A program made the position numbers and the translations under genes. Positions 45,654-54,067 of a stretch of DNA of 64,000 nt are shown here, piece after piece. The notes beneath the pieces were generated by a model. It worked only from the letters and a program-made list of their open reading frames with translations. It made no database searches and had not been told where the DNA came from. Origin of the DNA: Anaerotignum sp. (GTDB taxonomy: Bacteria; Bacillota; Clostridia; Lachnospirales; Anaerotignaceae). Location of the stretch: positions 3,799 to 67,798 of the forward strand of contig JAHHTX010000001.1 in the NCBI GenBank assembly GCA_020024255.1. Reading direction: 5' to 3'. How positions within the stretch are numbered: position 1 is the first letter of the stretch; each line of letters begins with the position of its first letter.

Positions 45654-46167
45654 AACCATGATTTCTGCTGAGGCAATTGGGAAGCGTCTGGACGAAATGG
45701 CAAAAGAAATTGGGGCAGAATTTGAAGGTGAGTCTGTAGAACTGGTTTGTGTTTTAAAAGGCAGCGTAGTGACATTGGTTGAGATTGCGAAAAGACTGCC
45801 TATGCCTGTTACCATGAACTTTATGGATGTATCCAGTTATGGAGATGGTACGGAAAGCAGCGGCAAAATCAAAATCAATATGGATTTGGATGTGGATATT
45901 GCAGGCAAAAACGTGCTTTTGGTGGAAGATATTATTGACAGTGGCAGAACATTGAGCCACCTGAGAAAGCTGCTTTTGGAAAGAAAACCCAAAAAATTCA
46001 AAATAATGACTCTTTTGGACAAACCTGATCGCAGAGTGGCAGAAGTACCTGTAGACTATGTCGGTTTTACCATTCCTGATGCTTTTGTGGTGGGATATGG
46101 TCTTGATTATGCACAAAAATACAGAAATCTGAACTTTGTGGGTATCCTTCATTTTGATGAAGAATAA
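45637..46167 (+). CDS. hpt: Hypoxanthine phosphoribosyltransferase
   Basis: 176 residues from the ATG at 45637; a GGAGG site sits within the end of tilS. Salvages hypoxanthine or guanine with PRPP. The PRPP loop VLLVEDIIDSGRTLSHL and the family blocks LVCVLKGSV and VPVDYVGFTIPDAFVVGYGLDY are intact. The tilS-hpt-ftsH order is conserved in Bacilli and Clostridia; in B. subtilis TilS and HprT interact and control ftsH. Confidence 0.95.
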   Translation: MKERIETMISAEAIGKRLDEMAKEIGAEFEGESVELVCVLKGSVVTLVEIAKRLPMPVTMNFMDVSSYGDGTESSGKIKINMDLDVDIAGKNVLLVEDIIDSGRTLSHLRKLLLERKPKKFKIMTLLDKPDRRVAEVPVDYVGFTIPDAFVVGYGLDYAQKYRNLNFVGILHFDEE

Positions 46168-46192
46168 GATATACGATAGAATAAGCACCATA

Positions 46193-46225
46193 TGCAGAAA
46201 GTTGAACTGGCAGAGGTGCTTTTTC
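46193..46225 (+). terminator. Rho-independent terminator after hpt
   Basis: AAGCACC (46193-46199) pairs with GGTGCTT (46215-46221), then T-run. Confidence 0.7.
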
Positions 46226-46299
46226 AGTTGAGATTGTTACTGCCTTTGAAAAAGTGAAAAAAACGGCAATTTATGTTTGCTTTTCCTTGAAAAGTGACG

Positions 46300-46360
46300 T
46301 TGCGTTTTTTTTAAAAGTGTGGTACAATCATAAACTGATATGTTGTATTTCTCAACATAT
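46300..46360 (+). promoter_or_regulatory. ftsH promoter followed by an inverted repeat
   Basis: TTGCGT (46300-46305), 17-base spacer, TACAAT (46323-46328). Just downstream ATATGTTG (46338-46345) pairs with CAACATAT (46353-46360), a hairpin or operator at about +4 to +26. It does not match CIRCE or the CtsR box. Confidence 0.6.
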
Positions 46361-46405
46361 GGTAACCGTTATGTTTAAATTTTGCAGAATATAGGGGGGA
46401 ATCTC

Positions 46406-48379
46406 TTGAAAAAATATTGGCGGTCAATTGGATTATACGGGCTGATATTTGTCATCATTATGGCGGTTTTGGTTTTCACCGGAGAAGGCGTAAAACCATC
46501 TGTCAAAGAAGTAAAAGCATATACCTACAGTGATTTGATGTCTGATTTGGAACAGGACAAAATCAAGAAACTGGAAATTACAAAGAGCTCTGAAGTATCT
46601 GATTTCGGTAGAGCAGAGGCTGTGCTGGATGATGGAAAGAAAGTAACCGTTAATTTACCTAGTTTATCCACGTTTATGGAAGAGGCAAACCAACTGCCCA
46701 AAAAAGGCAGTGATATGCAGGTGGTTTCCAAAGAATTGGAAAAGCAGAGTATCTTTTCTGCTATATTGCCTTCCTTGATTATGGTAGTGATTATGGTCAT
46801 TATCTTTATGGTGCTGTTCGGCAGAATGCAGGGCGGTGGCGGCGGAAAGATGGCATCTTTCGGCAAGAGCAAGGCGAAAATGAACGTAGATGACAAAAAC
46901 AAGGTTACATTTGAAAATGTAGCAGGTTGTGACGAAGAAAAAGCGGAATTACAAGAATTGGTACAGTTTTTGAAAGATCCCAAAAAGTTTACGGATTTGG
47001 GTGCAAGAATCCCCAAAGGTGTCCTTTTGGTAGGCCCTCCGGGAACAGGTAAAACCCTTTTGGCAAAAGCTGTGGCAGGGGAAGCACAAGTGCCCTTTTT
47101 CAGTATTTCCGGTTCTGACTTTGTAGAAATGTTTGTGGGTGTGGGTGCATCTCGTGTCCGTGACCTTTTTGAACAGGCAAAGAAAAATTCGCCCAGTATT
47201 GTATTCATTGATGAAATTGACGCTGTTGGCAGACGCAGAGGTGCAGGTGTTGGTGGCGGCCACGATGAAAGAGAACAGACATTGAACCAGCTTTTGGTGG
47301 AAATGGACGGTTTTGGTATTAACGAAAGTGTGATTATTATTGCAGCAACCAACCGTGCGGATATTCTTGACCCTGCTCTTTTAAGACCCGGTCGTTTTGA
47401 TAGGCAGGTTTATGTGGGCAGACCTGACGTAAAGGGCAGAGAAGCGATTTTGCGTGTGCATTCCAAAGGTAAGCCTTTGAGTGATGAGGTTGATTTGAAA
47501 GTCGTGGCACAGACAACATCAGGCTTTACAGGGGCAGACCTTGCCAACTTGCTTAACGAAGCAGCTCTGCTTTCTGCAAGAGATGGCAAGAAGCAGATTG
47601 ATATGGCGGAAATCCAAAAAGCACTGATCAAAATTGGTGTGGGTACAGAAAAGAAAACCCGTGTCATTTCTGACAAAGAAAAATATATTACCGCATATCA
47701 CGAAAGTGGTCATGCAATCCTTTTTGAAAAACTCAGTGAACTTGATCCAGTACACAGTATTTCCATCATTCCTACAGGAATGGCAGGTGGTTATACTATG
47801 CCTCTGCCTGGCGAGGATAAGATGTACATGACGAAGAAGTATATGGAACAAGACATTGTTAGTCTTTTGGGTGGACGTGCAGCAGAGGCACTGGTCATCA
47901 AAGATATTACAACAGGTGCATCTAATGATATTGAGCGTGCCACATCTATAGCAAGAAACATGGTCACAAAGTATGGGATGAGTGATATTTTGGGCCCTAT
48001 CCAGTTCGGTGAAGACAATGACGAAGTCTTTATTGGCAGAGATTGGGGACATACCAGAAACTACAGTGAAGCTGTGGCAACAACCATTGATGATGAAGTA
48101 AAACGCATTGTCACAGGTGCTTATGAAGATGCAAAACGGATTCTGGAAGAAAATATGCAGGTACTCCACGCATCTGCAAAACTTCTGGTGGAAAAAGAAA
48201 AGGTAACAGGCGAGGAATTTAGAAGGCTCTTTGATGAATCTGTTCGTGAACAGATTTTAAACGTAGTCCCTGAAGAAAAGCAAGACGAAGCAGAAAAATC
48301 AGAGCAGGAAACGTCTGAAGCAGAAGATGCAGAGGAAATAAAAGTTGATATCAAAAAAGACACAGAAGGAGAAGTTTAA
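46406..48379 (+). CDS. ftsH: ATP-dependent zinc metalloprotease FtsH
   Basis: 657 residues from the TTG at 46406, which follows AGGGGGG by 6 bases. Two membrane helices (about 5-25 and 112-135) flank a small outer domain. The AAA domain has Walker A GPPGTGKT (about 210-217) and Walker B VFIDEID (about 266-272); the zinc site is HESGH (about 432-436). The C-terminus is an acidic Glu/Asp tail. It degrades membrane and regulatory proteins. The next gene starts 1 base after its stop. Confidence 0.96.
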   Translation: MKKYWRSIGLYGLIFVIIMAVLVFTGEGVKPSVKEVKAYTYSDLMSDLEQDKIKKLEITKSSEVSDFGRAEAVLDDGKKVTVNLPSLSTFMEEANQLPKKGSDMQVVSKELEKQSIFSAILPSLIMVVIMVIIFMVLFGRMQGGGGGKMASFGKSKAKMNVDDKNKVTFENVAGCDEEKAELQELVQFLKDPKKFTDLGARIPKGVLLVGPPGTGKTLLAKAVAGEAQVPFFSISGSDFVEMFVGVGASRVRDLFEQAKKNSPSIVFIDEIDAVGRRRGAGVGGGHDEREQTLNQLLVEMDGFGINESVIIIAATNRADILDPALLRPGRFDRQVYVGRPDVKGREAILRVHSKGKPLSDEVDLKVVAQTTSGFTGADLANLLNEAALLSARDGKKQIDMAEIQKALIKIGVGTEKKTRVISDKEKYITAYHESGHAILFEKLSELDPVHSISIIPTGMAGGYTMPLPGEDKMYMTKKYMEQDIVSLLGGRAAEALVIKDITTGASNDIERATSIARNMVTKYGMSDILGPIQFGEDNDEVFIGRDWGHTRNYSEAVATTIDDEVKRIVTGAYEDAKRILEENMQVLHASAKLLVEKEKVTGEEFRRLFDESVREQILNVVPEEKQDEAEKSEQETSEAEDAEEIKVDIKKDTEGEV

Positions 48380-48380
48380 T

Positions 48381-48782
48381 ATGGATTTTAATAACATTGT
48401 GCCTGGTATGAGTTACGAAAGAGAATATATCGTAGAAGAAAGTGATACGGCAGAACAGTTCGGTGATGTCCATGTTCCTGTATGTGCTACTCCCGCACTG
48501 TTGGCATGGATTGAAAACACAGCAATCGGTACAGTTGCACCTTTCCTGCCGGAAGGCTGGGAAACGGTCGGTACAGATTTTGACTTTAAGCACATGGCTG
48601 CAACACCAGTTGGTATGAAGGTGCGTGTGGTAACAGAACTGAAAGAGGTAAACGGAAAGCTGCTGACTTTCCATGTAAAGGCTTATGATGAAATAGATAA
48701 AATCTGTGAAGGCACCCATGGACGTGCAATTATAGAATTGAAAAAATTTATGAGCCGTGTCAAAGAAAAAGCAAAGCAATAA
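48381..48782 (+). CDS. Hotdog-fold acyl-CoA thioesterase, FlK-like
   Basis: 133 residues from the ATG at 48381 (GAAGGAGAAG upstream). A single hotdog domain. Relative to the fluoroacetyl-CoA thioesterase FlK (catalytic Thr42, Glu50, His76), Thr37, Glu45 and His71 here occupy the same spacing (8 and 34 residues), in VCATPALLAWIENTA and DFKHMAATPVGM. The family as a whole is mostly uncharacterised and the natural substrate is probably another short acyl-CoA. It is coupled to ftsH by a one-base gap. Confidence 0.82.
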   Translation: MDFNNIVPGMSYEREYIVEESDTAEQFGDVHVPVCATPALLAWIENTAIGTVAPFLPEGWETVGTDFDFKHMAATPVGMKVRVVTELKEVNGKLLTFHVKAYDEIDKICEGTHGRAIIELKKFMSRVKEKAKQ

Positions 48783-48945
48783 AAAGGATTGAAAAACGAG
48801 GAAACCGTAAAAATCCTTGCATGAAAAGCGAGAGTTTCTGTCATTTCGGAAAAGGTACAAGGGTGTTATCCCCATGCCTTTTTTGACAAAAGGCAAGAAA
48901 AACTCGCTTTTTCTTTATGGGGGTAAGAAAATAGGAGGGGTAAGG

Positions 48946-49926
48946 ATGAAGCAGATATTAGATATTTTAAAAAAGTCATCGGATTATGTTTCCGGAGAAA
49001 AATTGGGAGAACAGCTTTCCGTATCTCGTGCTGCTGTTTGGAAAGAAATTCAAAAGCTGCGAAAGGAAGGCTATGAAATTGAGGCGGTATCCAACAAAGG
49101 GTATCGGCTTTTGGGTGGAGATATGGTGTATAACAAGCGTGCATTGGAAGAGGGTATGGAAACAAAACGAATGGGACGCTCAGTGCATTTTTATAAAGAA
49201 GTCAGCACAACCAACGACTGTATTCGTACTTTGGCACTGGAAGGCTGCGAGGAAGGTACTCTTGCTGTGGCAGAAAAACAGACGGCAGGCAGAGGCAGAC
49301 GGGGAAAAGCATGGAAATCACCTATGGGTACAGGTATTTGGATGAGTCTTTTGCTGCGGCCACACATTCAGCCTGCGGAAGCACCTATGCTGACACTTCT
49401 TGGAGGTCTTGCTGTGGCAGATGCCATTGAAGAAGAAACGGGACTTAAAGCAGGGATTAAATGGCCCAATGATATTTTAATCAATGGGAAAAAAGCAGTA
49501 GGCATTTTAACGGAGATGGATTGTGAAATCAGTCAGGTGAATTTTGTGATTTTGGGAATCGGTATCAATGTGAATACAAAGACATTTCCTGAGGAACTGG
49601 ACGGCATTGCAACTTCCCTGCTTCTGGAAAGCGGCAAGACATTTTCCAGAAGGTATTTGGTACAAGCCATAATGAAGAAATTGGAAAACTATTATGATAT
49701 CTTTTTGCAGGCAGGCAGTTTTGCACCCCTTATTGGGGAATACCGCAAGCGGTGCATAACAATGGGCAAAGAAGTCTGTGTGACAGGCAAGGAAAGTTTC
49801 ACAGCAATGGCAATGGACGTGACACCGGAAGGGGAACTTGTGGTCAAACGATTGGACAATGGAAAAGAAGAAGTTGTGTTTTCGGGAGAAGTGAGTATTC
49901 GAGGAGTGATGGAAAATGGCAAATAA
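48946..49926 (+). CDS. birA: Bifunctional biotin repressor/biotin--protein ligase BirA
   Basis: 326 residues from the ATG at 48946 with GGAGGGG upstream. An N-terminal winged helix (about 1-60: SGEKLGEQLSVSRAAVWKEIQKLR) is followed by the ligase domain with GRGRRGKAWKSPMGTG (from about 116) and KWPNDI, and an SH3-like C-terminal domain. It biotinylates carboxylases and probably represses biotin genes. Its stop overlaps the next ORF by 11 bases. Confidence 0.95.
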   Translation: MKQILDILKKSSDYVSGEKLGEQLSVSRAAVWKEIQKLRKEGYEIEAVSNKGYRLLGGDMVYNKRALEEGMETKRMGRSVHFYKEVSTTNDCIRTLALEGCEEGTLAVAEKQTAGRGRRGKAWKSPMGTGIWMSLLLRPHIQPAEAPMLTLLGGLAVADAIEEETGLKAGIKWPNDILINGKKAVGILTEMDCEISQVNFVILGIGINVNTKTFPEELDGIATSLLLESGKTFSRRYLVQAIMKKLENYYDIFLQAGSFAPLIGEYRKRCITMGKEVCVTGKESFTAMAMDVTPEGELVVKRLDNGKEEVVFSGEVSIRGVMENGK

Positions 49927-50281
49927 GGTTTTGGCAGCAGCAAGTTATGCAGAGCAGAAGTATTTTTTGGAAAAGGAATTTCAAGAACTTCCCGAAAGTA
50001 TACAAGAGGAAGTGCGTATTATTTGTGTGGTTATGGCACAGAAATTATGCTGTACCTTCTTGATGGGATTTACAGAGGAAGGTAAACTGTATTTTGAAAC
50101 AGTGCGGCAAGAAGATGATTTTGACTTTGATGAAATTGGGGCAGAACTGGAAATCAAGCGGATTCAGCGGGAAAAGAAGGAATTGCTCCGTGCCTTGGAA
50201 TTGTGGTATGCTGTCTATTTTACGGAGGAGGGCGAGGCAATCAAAAAAGAACTTCTGGAAAAGGCAGGAAAAGCACAGTGA
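49916..50281 (+). CDS. Small conserved hypothetical protein downstream of birA
   Basis: 121 residues, helical and acidic, with the central segment IICVVMAQKLCCTFLMGFTEEGKLYFETV and a basic/acidic coiled C-terminus. Start overlaps birA with GGAGTG upstream, so translation is coupled. No motif recognised; proteins of this size between birA and an ECF transporter gene occur in related Clostridia, from memory. Confidence 0.65.
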   Translation: MANKVLAAASYAEQKYFLEKEFQELPESIQEEVRIICVVMAQKLCCTFLMGFTEEGKLYFETVRQEDDFDFDEIGAELEIKRIQREKKELLRALELWYAVYFTEEGEAIKKELLEKAGKAQ

Positions 50282-50308
50282 AATCCTGTCGCAAAACAGA
50301 AAAAAATG

Positions 50309-50336
50309 TTGTAATAATCTTATTTGCTGATATAAT
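50309..50336 (+). promoter_or_regulatory. sigma-A type promoter for the ECF S component-coaX operon
   Basis: TTGTAA (50309-50314), 16-base spacer, TATAAT (50331-50336), giving a leader of about 145 bases. Confidence 0.6.
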
Positions 50337-50372
50337 GAAAAAAGGTTATGTATCATAAGAGCAAACAGGAAA

Positions 50373-50455
50373 AGATGTTATCTCGTATATGGAGTAAATA
50401 TACTTTTCTTCATGTTGCCATGGTAAAACCCAAAATACCAAGTAGTCTGACATCT
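50373..50455 (+). other. Possible structured leader before the ECF transporter gene
   Basis: AGATGT (50373-50378) can pair with ACATCT (50450-50455), enclosing two hairpins, GTATAT/ATATAC (50385-50390, 50398-50403) and TGGTA/TACCA (50421-50425, 50436-50440): a three-way junction. It does not match a riboswitch class I know. Confidence 0.3.
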
Positions 50456-50486
50456 ATGTTAAGAGTGAGAATGAAAGGAGAAAACG

Positions 50487-51173
50487 ATGAAAGAGCAACT
50501 GCATGATGGTGCAGAGGATATGGTTTTGCATGAATCGGAAACTTCTGTAAAAACCATAAAAAAGAGAACAAAATTGACAACAAAAGAGATGACGGGAATT
50601 GGGTTGCTGCTGGGTGTGCTTCTTGTCATGTCTTTTACCCCTCTTGGGTATTTTCATACCTTTGGTCTGGATATTTCGTTGATGATGGTGCCTGTTGCCA
50701 TTGGTGCTATGGTTATTGGACCCAAAGCGGGTATGTTCCTTGGCTTGATATTTGGTGTGACAAGCTTTTATCAGGCACTTACAGGTGCATCATGGTTTAC
50801 TGCCACACTTTTAAATATCAATCCATTTTTCACTTTTTTGCTGTGTGTTCCCACAAGAATGTGCATGGGATGGCTCACAGGGAATTTGTTTTTGCTTTAT
50901 AAAAAAATAGACCGCACCAACACTGTCTGCTATTTTGCAGGGGGATTCACAGCGGCATTTTTGAATACAGTATTCTTTATGGGAATGCTTTTGCTTTGTT
51001 TTTGGCACACTGCGTTTATTCAGGGTATCAACGAATCTTTGGGAAATCTAAATCCTTTGTTCTTTGTGGGTGCATTCATCGGGCTTAATGGTCTTTTGGA
51101 AATGCCTGCAAGCTGTGTTTTGGGTGGCATTATCTCCAAAGCTTTGGGACAGGCAATCCATAAAAGACGATAA
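50487..51173 (+). CDS. ECF transporter S component, probably for pantothenate
   Basis: 228 residues with about six membrane helices (about 32-205) after a soluble basic N-terminus. The layout and the segment GLDISLMMVPVAIGAMVIGPKAGMFLGLIFG fit substrate-binding S components of energy-coupling-factor transporters, which need a shared EcfAA'T module encoded elsewhere. The two coaX genes directly downstream make pantothenate the best guess. AAAGGAGA precedes the ATG. Confidence 0.78.
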   Translation: MKEQLHDGAEDMVLHESETSVKTIKKRTKLTTKEMTGIGLLLGVLLVMSFTPLGYFHTFGLDISLMMVPVAIGAMVIGPKAGMFLGLIFGVTSFYQALTGASWFTATLLNINPFFTFLLCVPTRMCMGWLTGNLFLLYKKIDRTNTVCYFAGGFTAAFLNTVFFMGMLLLCFWHTAFIQGINESLGNLNPLFFVGAFIGLNGLLEMPASCVLGGIISKALGQAIHKRR

Positions 51174-51267
51174 ATTGCGTGTAGATATATTTTGCAGCCG
51201 GAAACAGAGAAATTCAGAATACGGGTTTTTCCGTATTTTCTAAAAGATATGGGAGAGAAACACAGTT

Positions 51268-52044
51268 ATGATTTTAGTTATTGATGTTAGCAATACAAAC
51301 AGCAACTTGGGTGTATTTGATGGGGAAAAATTAGTGGCAAACTGGCGTTTGACAACTTGGAACAACCGTACCTCCGACGAAACAGGTATGATGCTTAGAA
51401 TGCTTTTTCAACATTCAGATGTATCTATCCATGAAATAGATGCCGTTATTGTGTCTTCGGTTGTACCGAATGTCATGTATTCCCTTTTGAGTGCTATCCG
51501 AAAGTATCTGAATCTTGAGCCTATGGTGGTTCGTGCAGGTATGAAAACAGGGATTAACCTGCGGATGGAAAACCCTAAGGAAATGGGGACAGACAGAATT
51601 ATCAATCTGGTAGCAGCTTATAAAATTTATGGTGGCCCTGCCATTGTCATAGATTACAGTACAGCAACCACCTTTGATGTGATCAGCGAAGAAGGAGAGT
51701 TTTTGACTGGTATCACTGCTCCCGGTGTACAGATTTGTGCCGATGCTTTGACAGGGAATGCGGCACAGCTTCCTAAAATTGAAATCAAACATCCTGACAG
51801 TTATATGACGAAGAATACAGTGGACAGCATACAGGCAGGGCTTGTACTGGGGCATATCGGAGAAACCATCTATATCATTGAACAGATTCGGAAAGAACTG
51901 CACATGGAACACGCCAAGGTTATTGCAACAGGGGGACTTGCAAAGGTTATTGATGAAAAAGGTGAGATTTTCGATGTATATGACCCTGTTTTGGCACTGA
52001 AAGGACTGCGCCTTTTATATGAAAAGAATCGGAAGAAGAGATAG
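51268..52044 (+). CDS. Type III pantothenate kinase paralogue with altered phosphate loops
   Basis: 258 residues, homologous over its length to the following CoaX. The ASKHA phosphate-1 motif reads DVSNTN instead of DVGNTN, and phosphate-2 reads DYSTATT instead of DxGTAxT: both Gly are Ser. The GTDR block keeps the catalytic Asp. GGAGAG precedes the ATG; 12 bases separate it from the next copy. It may be a weak kinase or a partner subunit, since the CoaX active site lies at a dimer interface. Confidence 0.82.
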   Translation: MILVIDVSNTNSNLGVFDGEKLVANWRLTTWNNRTSDETGMMLRMLFQHSDVSIHEIDAVIVSSVVPNVMYSLLSAIRKYLNLEPMVVRAGMKTGINLRMENPKEMGTDRIINLVAAYKIYGGPAIVIDYSTATTFDVISEEGEFLTGITAPGVQICADALTGNAAQLPKIEIKHPDSYMTKNTVDSIQAGLVLGHIGETIYIIEQIRKELHMEHAKVIATGGLAKVIDEKGEIFDVYDPVLALKGLRLLYEKNRKKR

Positions 52045-52056
52045 GGAGGAAACAAA

Positions 52057-52824
52057 ATGCTTTTGGTCATAGACGTGGGAAATACCAACTATGTATTGGG
52101 GGTATACCAGAACAATAAGCTGATTAAATGTTGGCGTATGGCAACGTGTGGAATTGGTACTGCCGATGAAACGGGTATTTTGATTCATTCTTTGTTTGAT
52201 CATTCTGATATTGAGGCAAACAGTATTGATGGGGTTATTATTTCTTCTGTAGTACCGGATATTATGTATTCTTTGACACAAGGAATACGAAAATATCTGA
52301 ATATAGAGCCGATGATTGTATCATCAGGTATGAAAACGGGGATTCTCATTAAACGGGATAATCCCAAAGCTGTTGGTGCAGACAGAATTGTGGATATGGT
52401 GGCGGTTAATGAAATTTACGGCGGCCCTGCCCTTGTTATTGACTACGGTACTGCCAATACCTTTGACGTTATCAATGATAAATCGGAGTTTATTACGGGA
52501 TTTATTACTCCCGGTATTTCCATTTGTGCCGAAGCCCTCAACAAACGGTCGGCACAGCTTCCGAAAATCGAAATTAAAAAACCCAAGTCCATTGTGGTCA
52601 AGAATACCATTGGCAGTATTCAAGCAGGTTTGGTGCTGGGGCATATCGGACAGACCATTTATATCATTGACTGTTTGAAAAAAGAATTGAATCTGCCAGA
52701 GATGAAGGTTATTGCGACAGGAGGACTTGCCAGAGTCATTGATCCGGATAAAGAGATATTTGATGTCCTCGACCCTGTTTTGACGTTGAAGGGATTAAAC
52801 ATCCTGTATCAGAAAAACAAGTGA
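52057..52824 (+). CDS. coaX: Type III pantothenate kinase CoaX
   Basis: 255 residues. Phosphorylates pantothenate, the first step of CoA synthesis; type III enzymes need a monovalent cation and are not feedback-inhibited by CoA. Motifs are intact: DVGNTN (6-11), [14 protein letters not shown] and the C-terminal [16 protein letters not shown] precedes the ATG. Confidence 0.93.
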   Translation: MLLVIDVGNTNYVLGVYQNNKLIKCWRMATCGIGTADETGILIHSLFDHSDIEANSIDGVIISSVVPDIMYSLTQGIRKYLNIEPMIVSSGMKTGILIKRDNPKAVGADRIVDMVAVNEIYGGPALVIDYGTANTFDVINDKSEFITGFITPGISICAEALNKRSAQLPKIEIKKPKSIVVKNTIGSIQAGLVLGHIGQTIYIIDCLKKELNLPEMKVIATGGLARVIDPDKEIFDVLDPVLTLKGLNILYQKNK

Positions 52825-52906
52825 GATACAACAAAAAATAGAAATGTACAGGGAGTTGCATCGGGCAGAGCCTGAAGTACTCCCCTTTTTGTGCAAAGGA
52901 GACAGT

Positions 52907-53875
52907 ATGAAAATTGGAACATTGGAATTGGAAAACAATGTATTTTTAGCACCTATGGCTGGAGTAACAGATTTGCCCTTTCGTGTGTTGTGCAAGGAAA
53001 TGGGCTGTGGATTGGTGTACTCTGAAATGGTCAGTGCAAAGGGGATTTTGTACGATAATAAAAATACAACAGAACTATTACAGGTAGAGGAAAAAGAACG
53101 CCCAACGGCAATTCAGCTTTTTGGCTCTGACCCGAAGATTTTGGGGGAAATGGCAAAGAAAATAGAGCCTTATCCCTTTGATATTATTGATGTGAATATG
53201 GGATGTCCTGCCCCGAAGATTGTAAAAAATGGAGAAGGCAGTGCGTTGACAAAAACACCGAAGTTGGTTGGAGAAATTGTAAAATCTCTCGTAGAGAGCC
53301 AAAGAAAACCTGTTACCATTAAATTTCGGAAGGGCTTTGATGATGCCCATATTAACGCAGTGGAAATTGCGAAAATTGCCGAGGCAAACGGTGCATCTGC
53401 TGTAGCGGTACATGGTAGGACAAGAGAACAGTACTACAGTGGTAAGGCAGATTGGGAGATTATTCGACAGGTAAAAGAGGCAGTATCTATTCCGGTTATT
53501 GGGAATGGAGATGTTTTTACACCGAAAGATGCAAAAGCACTCTTTACGGAAACAGGTTGCGATGCCATTATGGTAGGCAGAGGAGCACAAGGCAATCCTT
53601 GGATATTCAAACGGATTCTCCATTATATGAAAACAGGAGAACTTTTGCCGGAGCCTTCCGCAGAAGAAAAGGTTTCCCTTGCTCTGCGTCATGCCCGTAT
53701 GCTTATAGAATATAAAGGGGATTATATTGGAGTACGAGAAATGCGGAAACATATGGCGTGGTATATGAAAGGATTGAAAGGTGCATCTGAATTGCGGGGA
53801 AAAATGAATCATATGGAAAGTTATGATGATATGGAGCAGCTTTTGCAGCAGTATTTGATACAGATGCAAGGCTGA
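52907..53875 (+). CDS. dusB: tRNA-dihydrouridine synthase DusB
   Basis: 322 residues from the ATG at 52907 (AAAGGAG upstream). An FMN enzyme reducing uridines in tRNA. The N-terminus [16 protein letters not shown] binds [21 protein letters not shown] carries the catalytic Cys; [17 protein letters not shown] and [14 protein letters not shown] are typical. The coaX-dusB order is common in Firmicutes. Confidence 0.94.
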   Translation: MKIGTLELENNVFLAPMAGVTDLPFRVLCKEMGCGLVYSEMVSAKGILYDNKNTTELLQVEEKERPTAIQLFGSDPKILGEMAKKIEPYPFDIIDVNMGCPAPKIVKNGEGSALTKTPKLVGEIVKSLVESQRKPVTIKFRKGFDDAHINAVEIAKIAEANGASAVAVHGRTREQYYSGKADWEIIRQVKEAVSIPVIGNGDVFTPKDAKALFTETGCDAIMVGRGAQGNPWIFKRILHYMKTGELLPEPSAEEKVSLALRHARMLIEYKGDYIGVREMRKHMAWYMKGLKGASELRGKMNHMESYDDMEQLLQQYLIQMQG

Positions 53876-53898
53876 TGCAAAAAGTATCATGCAATGGG

Positions 53899-53955
53899 AA
53901 AGGCTGTTTGTATATTTTGCAAATTTATATGCAGAATAAGGGAAACAGCTTTTTT
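53899..53955 (+). terminator. Probable terminator after dusB
   Basis: AAAGGCTGTTT (53899-53909) pairs with AAACAGCTTTT (53943-53953) with one wobble, long loop, then T-run. Confidence 0.55.
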
Positions 53956-53977
53956 ATTTTGCGGAAATCTCCTTATG

Positions 53978-54017
53978 TGACTTAGTCATTGACAGAAGAA
54001 AGAAAAAGGGATAAAAT
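53978..54017 (+). promoter_or_regulatory. copA promoter with TGACTTAGTCA palindrome
   Basis: TTGACA (53989-53994), 17-base spacer, TAAAAT (54012-54017). The 11-base palindrome TGACTTAGTCA (53978-53988) abuts the -35, and TGACT half-sites recur just after the -10 and again about 25 bases further. It is not the CopY box; the regulator is unknown. Confidence 0.6.
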
Positions 54018-54067
54018 GACTAGGAAACAAGAAGTTTTCTATGACTAACTGAAAGAGGTGGAAAGAC

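Noticed and set aside
46338..46360. CIRCE or CtsR heat-shock operator at ftsH
   Set aside because: Neither TTAGCACTC-N9-GAGTGCTAA nor GGTCAAA repeats are present; only an unrelated palindrome.
50373..50455. Purine, TPP, FMN, preQ1 or THF riboswitch before the ECF gene
   Set aside because: The conserved core sequences of these classes are absent, so it is reported only as a possible structured leader.
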